Part shown: piece by piece, positions 1 to 7,351 of the stretch
How positions within the stretch are numbered: position 1 is the first letter of the stretch
Layout of the letters: each line of letters opens with the position of its first letter
Assembly: GCA_002470605.1 (NCBI GenBank)
Contig: DKND01000010.1
Location: 11,324 to 23,899, forward strand
Length of the DNA stretch: 12,576 nt
Source: Opitutia bacterium UBA7397
GTDB lineage: Bacteria > Verrucomicrobiota > Verrucomicrobiia > Opitutales > UBA953
Direction: 5' to 3'
Translations under genes and position numbers: made by a program
Notes under the pieces: model-generated
Seen by the model: only the letters and a program-made list of their open reading frames with translations
What the model was told of the DNA's origin: nothing
The model's database searches: none

Positions 1-32
1 AATACAAAGCTTGGCGTGAAAAACCCTCATAG
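1..32 (+). CDS. possible C-terminal tail of an upstream gene (partial)
   Basis: The frame beginning at base 3 reads YKAWREKPS and stops at TAG (30-32). The stop lies two bases before a strong hairpin (35-62), which is where the 3' end of a transcript would be expected. Nine residues are too few to identify a family, so no function is proposed. Another frame stays open to base 168, but it runs through both hairpins and looks non-coding. The call rests only on position and a plausible residue composition. Confidence 0.22.
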   Translation, partial: YKAWREKPS

Positions 33-34
33 GG

Positions 35-62
35 CCGGGCACGCCCCGCGCGGCGTGCCCGG
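35..62. other. 11-bp perfect GC hairpin between the upstream region and pyrG
   Basis: The arms CCGGGCACGCC (35-45) and GGCGTGCCCGG (52-62) are perfect inverted complements around a 6-nt loop. On the + strand no T-tract follows (GGTTCGATTTCGG), so it is not a textbook intrinsic terminator in that direction. On the minus strand a TTTTT run lies about 11 nt past the stem. It may stabilise the 3' end of the upstream transcript or act as a Rho-independent pause. The structure is certain as sequence; the role is not. Confidence 0.5.
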
Positions 63-84
63 GGTTCGATTTCGGAAAAACCGC

Positions 85-112
85 TTGCCAGAACTTTTCC
101 TGAGCATGCAAT
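85..112 (+). promoter_or_regulatory. putative sigma70-type promoter for pyrG
   Basis: TTGCCA (85-90) matches the -35 consensus at 5 of 6 positions. TGCAAT (107-112) matches the -10 consensus at 4 of 6, with a 16-nt spacer. Initiation would fall near 118-121, just before the hairpin at 123-154, so the nascent RNA would begin with that hairpin. A second -10-like box, TATAAA (164-169), lies closer to pyrG but has no recognisable -35. The call uses the E. coli consensus, which may not fit this organism well. Confidence 0.35.
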
Positions 113-122
113 TCGAAAGTCC

Positions 123-164
123 AGACCGGCTTCCCGCACAGGACCAGCCGGTCTTATCTTTTTT
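123..164 (+). terminator. intrinsic terminator or attenuator in front of pyrG
   Basis: AGACCGGC (123-130) and GCCGGTCT (147-154) form a perfect 8-bp stem with a 16-nt loop. TATC and six T residues (159-164) follow, so the order is stem then U-tract on the + strand. It ends 29 nt before the pyrG start codon. It could end the transcript of the gene upstream. If the promoter at 85-112 is real, it would instead be a leader attenuator for pyrG. The large loop makes it weaker than a typical terminator. Confidence 0.6.
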
Positions 165-193
165 ATAAAAAACCCCCACCCGCCACGCACCCC

Positions 194-1795
194 ATGAAGT
201 ATATTTTTGTCACTGGCGGAGTCATCTCCTCGCTCGGGAAAGGCCTCACCGCGGCGGCCCTTGGCGCCTTGCTCGAATGCCGGGGACTGAAAGTACGGAT
301 TCAAAAATTCGACCCTTACCTCAACGTCGATCCGGGGACCATGAGCCCCTATCAGCACGGTGAGGTCTACGTTTTGAATGACGGGGCGGAAACCGACCTC
401 GACCTCGGGCACTACGAACGGTTCACCTCGGGCGAACTCTCGCGCTTGAACAGCCTCAGCTCCGGACAAGTTTACGAAACCGTCATCCAGAAAGAACGCC
501 GCGGAGACTACCTCGGAAAAACCGTGCAGGTCATCCCGCACGTCACTAACGAGATCAAGGAGCGCATCCTCAAGGGTGGCGAAGGCGTCGACGTGCTCAT
601 CACCGAAATCGGCGGCACCACCGGCGACATCGAAGGCCTGCCGTTCCTGGAAGCCTTGCGTCAATTCCAACACGACGCGGGCCGCGAGAACGTCGCCTTC
701 CTCCATTGCACGCTCGTTCCTTTCATCAAGGCCGCGGGTGAATTAAAAACCAAACCGTCCCAGCAATCCGTCGCAAAACTGCGTGAAATCGGCATCCAAC
801 CCGACTTACTCGTATGTCGAACGGATCGCCCAATCGGTGAAGAAAATCGCCAGAAGCTTTCGCTTTATTGCAACGTCGGCCTCGACTCCGTCTTCGAATG
901 CCGCGATGTCGAACACTCCATCTACGAGTTACCCGTGATGCTGGCCGAGCAACGTATCGACGAAGTCGTCGTGCGCCGGCTCGGGCTCCAGTGCCATCCG
1001 ATTGATATCAGCCCATGGCGCGAAATCGTCCGGCGCTTACTCGAACCGAAGCACAAAGTGCGCGTCGGCGTAGTCGGAAAATACATCGAACTGCAGGACG
1101 CTTATAAATCCGTCTACGAATCCATCGTGCACGGTGGCATCGCAAACGAGACCGCCGTTGAAATCGTCCGAATCGACGCCGAAGACCTGGAAACGGAAGG
1201 CACCGCGAAACTGGAAGGTTTGGATGGCATCTTGGTCCCGGGCGGCTTCGGCAACCGAGGCATCGAAGGCAAGATCATCGCTGCGCGTTTCGCCCGTGAA
1301 CGGAAGATTCCTTTCTACGGCCTCTGTCTAGGCATGCAAATCACGGTCATCGAATTTGCCCGTCATGTCCTCGGCTTAAAGACCGCCCATTCGACCGAAT
1401 TCGACCCCCAGACGGTCGACCCGGTCATCCACCTGATGGAGTCTCAAAAAAGCGTGGTCACGAAGGGTGGCACCATGCGTTTGGGGTCCTTTGACTGTAC
1501 TTTGACCCCCGGAAGCAAGGCCCGCGAGGCCTACGGCACCGACCAGATCAAAGAGCGGCACCGTCATCGCTTCGAATATAACGATGCCTACAGGGCGCGG
1601 CTTGAGTCCGCAGGCCTACGCGTCGGCGGGGTGAACCCCCAAAGCGGCTTGGTCGAAATCGTCGAGGTCAAGGATCACCCTTGGATGGTGGGCGTCCAGT
1701 ACCACCCCGAATTCAAGTCTAAGCCCAACCAGGCACACCCCCTCTTCGCCGCTTTTATAAAGGCAACGGTTGAGAAGTCTCAGCGCTCCTGTTAA
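194..1795 (+). CDS. pyrG: CTP synthase (glutamine-hydrolysing)
   Basis: Converts UTP, ATP and glutamine to CTP, the last step of de novo pyrimidine nucleotide synthesis, in the cytosol. The 533 residues match the usual 530-550. The N-terminal synthetase domain (about 1-265) opens with the P-loop GGVISSLGKG (residues 8-17) and carries the conserved stretch around FDPYLNVDPGTMSPYQHGEV. The C-terminal class I glutaminase domain (about 290-525) has the oxyanion-loop motif GGFGNRG, nucleophile Cys378 in GLCLGMQ, and the His504/Glu506 pair in HPEF. All catalytic residues are present, so the enzyme should be active. ATG at 194 gives the family's standard N-terminus MKYIFVTGG. No Shine-Dalgarno is visible upstream, where the sequence is C-rich. 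Control may act through the leader hairpin at 123-164. The next gene starts 87 nt downstream. Confidence 0.98.
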   Translation: MKYIFVTGGVISSLGKGLTAAALGALLECRGLKVRIQKFDPYLNVDPGTMSPYQHGEVYVLNDGAETDLDLGHYERFTSGELSRLNSLSSGQVYETVIQKERRGDYLGKTVQVIPHVTNEIKERILKGGEGVDVLITEIGGTTGDIEGLPFLEALRQFQHDAGRENVAFLHCTLVPFIKAAGELKTKPSQQSVAKLREIGIQPDLLVCRTDRPIGEENRQKLSLYCNVGLDSVFECRDVEHSIYELPVMLAEQRIDEVVVRRLGLQCHPIDISPWREIVRRLLEPKHKVRVGVVGKYIELQDAYKSVYESIVHGGIANETAVEIVRIDAEDLETEGTAKLEGLDGILVPGGFGNRGIEGKIIAARFARERKIPFYGLCLGMQITVIEFARHVLGLKTAHSTEFDPQTVDPVIHLMESQKSVVTKGGTMRLGSFDCTLTPGSKAREAYGTDQIKERHRHRFEYNDAYRARLESAGLRVGGVNPQSGLVEIVEVKDHPWMVGVQYHPEFKSKPNQAHPLFAAFIKATVEKSQRSC

Positions 1796-1810
1796 TTGGT
1801 AGACGAAACT

Positions 1811-1845
1811 GGCTCCGCCGGACGCTGATAAGTGGGCGGAGAGCC
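1811..1845. other. imperfect hairpin in the pyrG-moxR gap
   Basis: GGCTCCGCC (1811-1819) can pair with GGCGG plus AGCC (1835-1845), leaving a 2-nt bulge (AG) and a 15-nt loop. No T-tract follows directly; the nearest TTTT is about 25 nt away. It may mark the 3' end of the pyrG message or the 5' leader of the MoxR/Bat operon. No convincing -35/-10 pair was found between 1796 and 1882. Confidence 0.3.
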
Positions 1846-1882
1846 GCCGAAGTGCCACCCCGCACGATATTTTCCCACCCTT

Positions 1883-2851
1883 ATGTCCACCAACATTAAC
1901 GCCGCAGGCACTTGGGTGCCGCGCATTCGTGAACAAATCGGCCGCGTCGTCGTCGGCCAGCAATACCTCGTCGATCGACTCCTCGTGGGCTTGCTCGCCA
2001 ATGGCCACGTACTACTCGAGGGCGTACCAGGACTCGCCAAGACCCTTTCCGTCCGGACGCTCGCCCAGACGGTCCATGCGGGTTTTTCCCGGATTCAATT
2101 CACGCCCGACCTCCTGCCAGCGGATATCGTCGGGACATTGATCTATGATCCCAAGTCCGGAGATTATAACGCCAAAAAGGGTCCCATCTTCGCGAACTTC
2201 GTCTTAGCCGACGAAATCAATCGCGCCCCAGCCAAAGTCCAATCCGCCTTGCTCGAAGCGATGCAAGAGCGTCAGGTCACGCTCGGCGGAGAAACCCACA
2301 AGCTGCCCTCACCTTTTCTCGTCCTGGCGACCCAAAACCCGATCGACCAAGAAGGGACGTATCCTTTGCCCGAAGCACAAGTGGACCGCTTCATGCTGAA
2401 ACTAAACATCGGCTATCCGAGCCGGGAAGAAGAACGGAAGATCCTCGACGCGATGGCCACGACCTCGCCGAAGCTCGAAGTCGAAGCCGTCATTACGCAG
2501 GAAGAAATCTTAGCGGCCCGCCAGGCCGTCGACGCCATCTATGTCGCCGACAGCGTGCGCGATTACATCGTCTCGCTGGTCCTGGCCACGCGCGGGCAAC
2601 AACCGGACGGCCCCGACCTGAGCAAACTGGTGCAATTCGGCGCCTCGCCTCGAGCCACGATCAATCTCACCTTGGCCGCCAAGGCTTGGGCTTTCCTCCA
2701 AGGCCGCGATCACGTGACGCCTCAGGATATCAAAGATATCGCCCCTGACGTCTTACGCCATCGTCTGATCCTGACGTATGAGGCGGACGCGGAAGGCGTC
2801 GACGCCGACACCATCGTCCGCCGCGTGCTGGACGCGGTGCGCGTTCCCTAA
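1883..2851 (+). CDS. moxR: MoxR-family AAA+ ATPase
   Basis: Cytoplasmic ATPase of the MoxR group, thought to act as a chaperone that remodels or activates partner proteins carrying von Willebrand A (VWA) domains. The 322 residues show an AAA_3 core with Walker A GVPGLAKT (47-54), Walker B FVLADE (106-111), sensor 1 Asn152 in ATQNP, a likely arginine finger Arg169 in VDRF and sensor 2 Arg257 in GASPRA, followed by a helical lid. ATG at 1883 was chosen because MSTNINAAGTW leads directly into the family's N-terminal helix. An in-frame GTG at 1832 would add 17 unlikely residues encoded across the intergenic hairpin. No Shine-Dalgarno is evident. It opens the Bat block; the DUF58 gene starts 17 nt after its stop. 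MoxR, DUF58 and VWA genes commonly occur together, so the immediate neighbours are its probable partners. Confidence 0.95.
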   Translation: MSTNINAAGTWVPRIREQIGRVVVGQQYLVDRLLVGLLANGHVLLEGVPGLAKTLSVRTLAQTVHAGFSRIQFTPDLLPADIVGTLIYDPKSGDYNAKKGPIFANFVLADEINRAPAKVQSALLEAMQERQVTLGGETHKLPSPFLVLATQNPIDQEGTYPLPEAQVDRFMLKLNIGYPSREEERKILDAMATTSPKLEVEAVITQEEILAARQAVDAIYVADSVRDYIVSLVLATRGQQPDGPDLSKLVQFGASPRATINLTLAAKAWAFLQGRDHVTPQDIKDIAPDVLRHRLILTYEADAEGVDADTIVRRVLDAVRVP

Positions 2852-2868
2852 GCCCGAATAAAACCGAG

Positions 2869-3780
2869 GTGGAAACCGCCGCTCCGATCAACCCGCAAGA
2901 GACGCTTCGTCGGGCGCAGCGCGTCGAAGTTGTCGCCACGCGGATGGTCAACGACGCGATGGTGGGCGCTTACCTTTCTCGCTTCAAAGGCCGCGGGACG
3001 GATTTCGAAGAACTCCGCGAATATGTGCCAGGAGACGACGTGCGGTCGATGGACTGGAATGTCACTGCCCGGATGGGGAAGCCGTTCATCCGGCTGCACC
3101 GCGAAGAACGTGAACTAACGATGGTGATCGCTTTGGATATCTCGGGTTCCTCCGCTTTCGGTTCCGGCACTTCGACCCTTCGTGAAAGAGCGGCCGAAGT
3201 CGCGGCCTGCCTGGCAGTCTCCGCGCTCAAGGCGGGAGACAAAGTCGGCCTCCTTCTTTTTACCGACCGGGAAGAACTGTGGCTTTCCGCGCGTAAAGGC
3301 CGACGTCACGTTCTCCGCATCATCCGGGAAGCCTTGGAATTCAAACCGCAGTCGCGACGGACTTCCTTTGGTCAACCCATGAAGAGATTAGCTCGTGCCC
3401 TCAAGCGCCGTTCGATGGTTTTCGTTGTTTCAGATTTTCTCCCGGGAGCAGAGGGAGACGATGCCATGGCCGCCGCCTTGGGCGAACTCAACTCCCGCCA
3501 CGACACTGCGTGCGTGCAATTGGTCGACGCCCGAGAGCGTCAGTTGCCGAATGTGGGCACGATCGCACTCGAAGACGCCGAGACTGGCGAGATTCGCGAA
3601 GTCGATACCAGTTCCGCGCTCATTCGCGAACGATTCACCCAAGCCGCGGAGAGTCGTTTAAGCAATACCATCACCACATTAAACCAAGCTGGGATCGACA
3701 GTACGCGACTGGAAGCGGAGGCCAAAGTCGCGCCCACGCTGGCTCGCTTCTTCGATCGCCGCCGGCGTCGTCGCTCATGA
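2869..3780 (+). CDS. DUF58 protein with VWA-like fold
   Basis: Conserved partner of MoxR ATPases; biochemical role unknown. The 303-residue protein carries the DUF58 signature FKGRGTDFEELREYVPGDDV (39-58) followed by RSMDWNVTARMGKPF. It also has a complete MIDAS-like metal site: Asp90-x-Ser92-x-Ser94 in LDISGS, Thr165 and Asp189 in VSDF. No membrane segment is seen, so it is probably cytoplasmic. The C-terminus is strongly basic, with six consecutive arginines. The GTG start at 2869 is preferred because the family's N-terminal helix (LRRAQRVEVVATRMV) must be included and no earlier in-frame start lies after the MoxR stop. The next candidate, ATG at 2944, would cut this helix. Its stop overlaps the next start as ATGA (3777-3780), which implies translational coupling. 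Confidence 0.93.
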   Translation: METAAPINPQETLRRAQRVEVVATRMVNDAMVGAYLSRFKGRGTDFEELREYVPGDDVRSMDWNVTARMGKPFIRLHREERELTMVIALDISGSSAFGSGTSTLRERAAEVAACLAVSALKAGDKVGLLLFTDREELWLSARKGRRHVLRIIREALEFKPQSRRTSFGQPMKRLARALKRRSMVFVVSDFLPGAEGDDAMAAALGELNSRHDTACVQLVDARERQLPNVGTIALEDAETGEIREVDTSSALIRERFTQAAESRLSNTITTLNQAGIDSTRLEAEAKVAPTLARFFDRRRRRRS

Positions 3781-4337
3781 TCATTGCTGCCGCCGATAAC
3801 GCCTTCCAGCTGCAGGGCCCGCAACCCTTGCTCGCTCCGGCGTTCTGGGAAACATATGGCTGGTTGATCGCGGTCTTGTTGGTCCTTCTCGCCTTTGCGG
3901 GATGGGCAATCGTTTTTTTTATCCGCAAGCAGCGCCCTGCCCCGGCACCTCGCCTGGCGCTCGAGGCCGCACTCGAGGGTGCCGAAAATAATCCGGGCGA
4001 GGCGCATGCCCTGGCCCTCGTCTTAGCGCTTCGCACCTACTTGCATGCGCTCGACGCGCGGGCGGGCATCGCGCTCTCGACGGAAGAACTCGCGGCGCAA
4101 CTGTTGCGTCTCCCAGCTTTTCTCCCGGCAAGACAATCGCTTTTGGCCGCGTTGCAAGCGGCGGACGCCGGAAAATTCTCCGGCGCAAAAATCCCGACCA
4201 CCCTGCTCATCGCCGGCGTACGCGATGCTTTGCATAAAATCGAGGATGCGCGGCGGGCCTTAGCGACCAAACAGCCCATACCTCTTATACCGAGACGCAG
4301 CACGCCCCCCGAACTCCCTCGCAAGGATTTTGCCTGA
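3777..4337 (+). CDS. single-pass membrane protein, DUF4381-like
   Basis: A 186-residue protein in the position normally held by DUF4381 proteins in MoxR/VWA operons; function unknown. A short N-terminal segment precedes one membrane helix (about 28-48, WLIAVLLVLLAFAGWAIVFF). A positively charged RKQR then marks a cytoplasmic C-terminal domain, mostly alpha-helical (about 60-160). Part of this domain, ELAAQLLRLPA to GKFSG, resembles the cytoplasmic tail of BatD in the same operon. The start is the ATG at 3777 inside the ATGA overlap with DUF58. A longer open frame begins at 3510, but its first 89 codons only shadow DUF58. The stop overlaps the BatA start as TGATG (4335-4339). The last 20 residues are proline- and arginine-rich. 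Family assignment rests on architecture and context more than on a firm motif. Confidence 0.82.
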   Translation: MIIAAADNAFQLQGPQPLLAPAFWETYGWLIAVLLVLLAFAGWAIVFFIRKQRPAPAPRLALEAALEGAENNPGEAHALALVLALRTYLHALDARAGIALSTEELAAQLLRLPAFLPARQSLLAALQAADAGKFSGAKIPTTLLIAGVRDALHKIEDARRALATKQPIPLIPRRSTPPELPRKDFA

Positions 4338-5377
4338 TGGATTTCGCCTTCGAATTCGAACACCCTTGGGTCCTGTTATTCTTGGCCTTACTCCCGCTGT
4401 ACGCTTGGTTGCGAGGGCAGATCGGACAAACCGCCGCATTACTCTACCCGGATGCGAACCTGTTACAGGCAGTCTCGCGCCCCATCCGCGAAGGCGTGGG
4501 CGCACTCCGCCCGTTCTTCAGAATTATCACGACCGCGTGCCTGATCATCGCGCTCGCCGGCCCCCGGACCGCGAGCAAAGAAATTGAACGTGAAACCGAG
4601 GGTTTGGACATCATGCTCGTGGTGGACCTTTCTTGGTCGATGATGGCCTTGGACATGAGTACCGCCCGATCCGAAGTGACCCGGTGGCAGGCGAGCCAGA
4701 ACGTGATCCACGACTTCTTGGAAAAACGTCCGGACGATCGCATCGGTGCCGTCGTCTTCTCTGGAAAGCCTTATTTATTAAGTCCGCTCACCATCAATAA
4801 ACTCTGGGTGGAGAAAGGCGTGGACCGCATGCATATCGGCATCGTCCGCGAAACCGGTACCGCCATCGGTGAAGCGGTGGCGATGGCCGTGGACCGGATG
4901 AAAAACATCAAGGGTAAGAACTCTAAGGTGCTGATTCTCCTGACCGACGGCGACGATAACATGAGCAAGGCCATCTTGCCCGTTCCCTCTGCGGAGCTGG
5001 CCGCCGCGATGGGCATCAAACTTTATGCGATTGGACTGGGTAAAGATGAGCCGACAATCCTGCCTCAGTTCGACATTCGCACCGGCCAGCTTTATCGAGA
5101 CGTCCTCGGGAAAACCATTCCCATGCAGACCATCAACCCAGCTAATTATGAAATGCTGGGCAAGATGGCCAAGCTCACTGGCGGACGATTCTACCGGGCG
5201 CTCGACCAAGATCAGCTCCTTCGCGTCTACAGTGAAATCGACCAACTGGAACGGACCGAAGTCAAAATCCGCGAGACGGTAACGTACGAAAGCCACCGGC
5301 TAATCTGGACCTCCCTCGCCGCCTTCGGCTTCTTGCTGGAATTGGGGCTCGCCTTGCTGCGCCCACGCTCGCCCTGA
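4337..5377 (+). CDS. batA: BatA, membrane-anchored VWA protein
   Basis: Inner-membrane VWA protein of the Bat (Bacteroides aerotolerance) group; 346 residues. The N-terminal BatA domain has two membrane helices (about 11-27 and 58-77, ending in the typical ALAGPR). A VWA domain (about 89-305) carries an intact MIDAS: Asp97-x-Ser99-x-Ser101 in VDLSWSM, Thr175 in ETGTAIGEA, and Asp204 in LTDGDDN. A third helix (about 322-342) anchors the C-terminus. This topology normally puts the VWA domain on the periplasmic side. ATG at 4337 has AAGGA nine bases upstream (4323-4327), one of the few plausible ribosome sites here. BatB follows after 3 nt and has the same layout, so the two look like an old tandem duplication. 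The binding partner cannot be read from sequence. Confidence 0.94.
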   Translation: MDFAFEFEHPWVLLFLALLPLYAWLRGQIGQTAALLYPDANLLQAVSRPIREGVGALRPFFRIITTACLIIALAGPRTASKEIERETEGLDIMLVVDLSWSMMALDMSTARSEVTRWQASQNVIHDFLEKRPDDRIGAVVFSGKPYLLSPLTINKLWVEKGVDRMHIGIVRETGTAIGEAVAMAVDRMKNIKGKNSKVLILLTDGDDNMSKAILPVPSAELAAAMGIKLYAIGLGKDEPTILPQFDIRTGQLYRDVLGKTIPMQTINPANYEMLGKMAKLTGGRFYRALDQDQLLRVYSEIDQLERTEVKIRETVTYESHRLIWTSLAAFGFLLELGLALLRPRSP

Positions 5378-5380
5378 ACC

Positions 5381-6391
5381 ATGGACTTTTCTGACTTCCA
5401 TTTTGAAAGCCCGTGGCTCTTGGCGCTCGGCTTTGTCGTAGCCGCAGCCCTCTTCATGCTTTTACGTTGGTCGCAAAATAAACGCCAACGGAGCCTGGCC
5501 ACCTTTGCCGCCGAACGTCTGCTCGCCCAGCTCACCGCCAACTTCTCCGCACCCCGGAGGCTCACGAAAGATATCGCCTTGGCTTTGGCGGCATTGCTGA
5601 TGATGGCAGCGCTTGCCGGACCTCGCTGGGGTCGGGAGACAAGCTCCGAGCCAACCGCCTCCGAAGACGTGATCTTCGTCCTCGATGTCTCGAAATCCAT
5701 GCTCGTGGCCGACATGCGGCCCAACCGCTTGACCCGCGCCAAGGCATCCATCGCCAATTTCGTCAAACGCAAGGGCACTGGTAACGTCGGCCTCGTCGCC
5801 TTTGCCGGCCAAGCGTTCCTGCAATGTCCGCTCACCCGTGATTATGACGCATTCTTCCGCACCTTGGATGAAACCGACACCTCCAGCATTCAGGTCAGCG
5901 GGACGGACATCGGCCGCGCGATCGAGGAAGCCGAATTGGCTTTCTCTTCGGGTCGCAATCGAAAGTTGGTAATCATCATGACTGACGGCGAAGACTTGGA
6001 GGCCGGCGGCGTGGAAGCTGCGAAGAAATTAGCCCGCAAAGGCCTAGTCATCCACGCCGTCGGCGTAGGCACGCCCTCGGGCGGCCCTATTAACATCATC
6101 ACACCCTTGGGCGCCATCGAAACCCTGAAGAACTCCGGCGGGGAAGAAGTCCTTAGCCGCCTAGACGAGGACACGATGCAGAAACTCGCGGAGAGCACGG
6201 GCGGGCGCTTCGTCCGACTGGGACAAGCGGGCGAAGGCATGGAATCGCTGCGCTTGGCCATCCAAGCCGGCACCGACGCGCTGGGCTCGATGCGGCAGGG
6301 CATCCCCCGCGAGGAATGGTTTCTCTCGGCCGTCTTACTTCTCCTGATCGGTGAATCGCTCTATTCTACCCGCCGCCGCACCCTCCCATGA
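5381..6391 (+). CDS. batB: BatB, membrane-anchored VWA protein
   Basis: Second VWA protein of the Bat group; 336 residues with the same plan as BatA. Two N-terminal helices (about 12-29 and 64-81, ending in LAGPRWG), a VWA domain (about 95-300) and a C-terminal helix (about 313-328, WFLSAVLLLLIGES). The MIDAS is complete: Asp102-x-Ser104-x-Ser106 in LDVSKSM, Thr175 in VSGTDIGRA and Asp202 in MTDGEDL. LDVSKSM followed by DMRPNRL is characteristic of BatB rather than BatA. The only start compatible with the family N-terminus is ATG at 5381; no Shine-Dalgarno is seen, so translation probably depends on ribosomes finishing BatA 3 nt before. The end overlaps the TPR gene by ATGA (6388-6391). Confidence 0.94.
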   Translation: MDFSDFHFESPWLLALGFVVAAALFMLLRWSQNKRQRSLATFAAERLLAQLTANFSAPRRLTKDIALALAALLMMAALAGPRWGRETSSEPTASEDVIFVLDVSKSMLVADMRPNRLTRAKASIANFVKRKGTGNVGLVAFAGQAFLQCPLTRDYDAFFRTLDETDTSSIQVSGTDIGRAIEEAELAFSSGRNRKLVIIMTDGEDLEAGGVEAAKKLARKGLVIHAVGVGTPSGGPINIITPLGAIETLKNSGGEEVLSRLDEDTMQKLAESTGGRFVRLGQAGEGMESLRLAIQAGTDALGSMRQGIPREEWFLSAVLLLLIGESLYSTRRRTLP

Positions 6392-7350
6392 AATCATCCC
6401 TCACGCTTCTTAGCCTTGTGGTGCTACTGGGTGCGGTCGAAAAACCGCCCGAAGACCTGAATAAATCCGAAGCCCGCGAACTGCATAACCTCGGCACCCA
6501 ACGCCTCGCACAAGGCGACCTCAGCGGCGCCGAAGAAGCACTCAAAGCCTCGCTGGCCAAAGACCAAGACGCCATCCGCCCGCCCTCCTTGCATAATTTG
6601 GGCCATGTCCGCTTCGGCAAAGGACGCACCCTGCTGGGCGGCAAGACCGAAGGCGATGTCACGGAACTCTCGATCGCCCGTTCCTACCTAGAAGCCGCCG
6701 ATGCGGATATCTCTGATATGAAAGACCAGATCGAAATCCTTGATCGTGCCAAAGCGGAGAGCCGGGAGCCCGACTACGTCCCCGCGGTCTCCGCCCTCGG
6801 CAGCGGCATGAGCACCTTTCGGACCATCAAGAAATTGATCCCGAAAGAAGAAACGATGGTGGCGAAGCGCGCGAGCGTCGTGGCGGCGTGGACTCGATCG
6901 GTCGATGATTTCCGCGGTGCCCATGAATTGAACCCGGTCGATGCCGCGGCGGCGGCGAATGCCGAAGCGATCGAAGAACTGCTACGCCAGTTGAAACGCG
7001 AAACCCAAGCCCTTGATCTTACCATCGCGGAGCAACGCAAGAAACTCGAAGAGCTGCGGACGGTGATCCAAGAACTGATTAAGCGCATTCCGGATGAAAA
7101 ACTCCCCCCTGACACGCAAGGCGACGAGGAAGATGAAAACTTCCTGCCACCGGAGCGACAGAAGCCCAAACAAGGCGGCAATCAGAAGAAGCCCGTCGAA
7201 GGCCAGGAACAAAAAATGACCGAGCAAGAAGCGCGCGGCTCTTTGGAAGGCTTGAAAAATGAATTTGGTCGGAAGATGCCAGCGGGCCAGAAGCCCGGCG
7301 GGGGTGCGAACGGGTCGAACCCGACGGACAAGAAAGGTAAAGATTACTGA
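6388..7350 (+). CDS. batC: exported TPR protein, BatC-like
   Basis: A 320-residue protein in the BatC position. A likely signal peptide or N-terminal anchor (MKSSLTLLSLVVLLGA) is followed by tetratricopeptide-like helices (about 29-80, including LHNLGTQRLAQGDLSGAEEA and SLHNLGHVRFGKG), a helical middle, and a predicted coiled coil (about 190-232). The C-terminus (240-320) is charged and rich in Lys, Gln, Gly and Pro. Within it MTEQEARGSLEGLKNEF resembles the short helix often seen near the end of BatC-type proteins, and the chain ends in GKDY. Such proteins are thought to scaffold the complex in the periplasm. The start at 6388 overlaps BatB, and BatD begins one base after the stop. The TPR assignment covers only a small part of the chain; the rest is unassigned. 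Confidence 0.8.
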   Translation: MKSSLTLLSLVVLLGAVEKPPEDLNKSEARELHNLGTQRLAQGDLSGAEEALKASLAKDQDAIRPPSLHNLGHVRFGKGRTLLGGKTEGDVTELSIARSYLEAADADISDMKDQIEILDRAKAESREPDYVPAVSALGSGMSTFRTIKKLIPKEETMVAKRASVVAAWTRSVDDFRGAHELNPVDAAAAANAEAIEELLRQLKRETQALDLTIAEQRKKLEELRTVIQELIKRIPDEKLPPDTQGDEEDENFLPPERQKPKQGGNQKKPVEGQEQKMTEQEARGSLEGLKNEFGRKMPAGQKPGGGANGSNPTDKKGKDY

Positions 7351-7351
7351 G

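Noticed and set aside
1..168. Open frame from base 1 to TAA at 166-168
   Set aside because: It runs through both hairpins and the T-tract, ends 26 nt before pyrG and encodes no recognisable motif; it is probably open by chance in GC-rich DNA.
1832..1882. GTG start extending the MoxR gene by 17 codons
   Set aside because: The added residues (MGGEPPKCHPARYFPTL) do not fit the family N-terminus and are encoded over the intergenic hairpin; ATG at 1883 is better.
5227..5835. 202-codon open frame on the minus strand
   Set aside because: It lies antisense to batA and batB, which have clear motifs; its composition (Ser/Arg/Lys rich, no domains) is that of a shadow frame.
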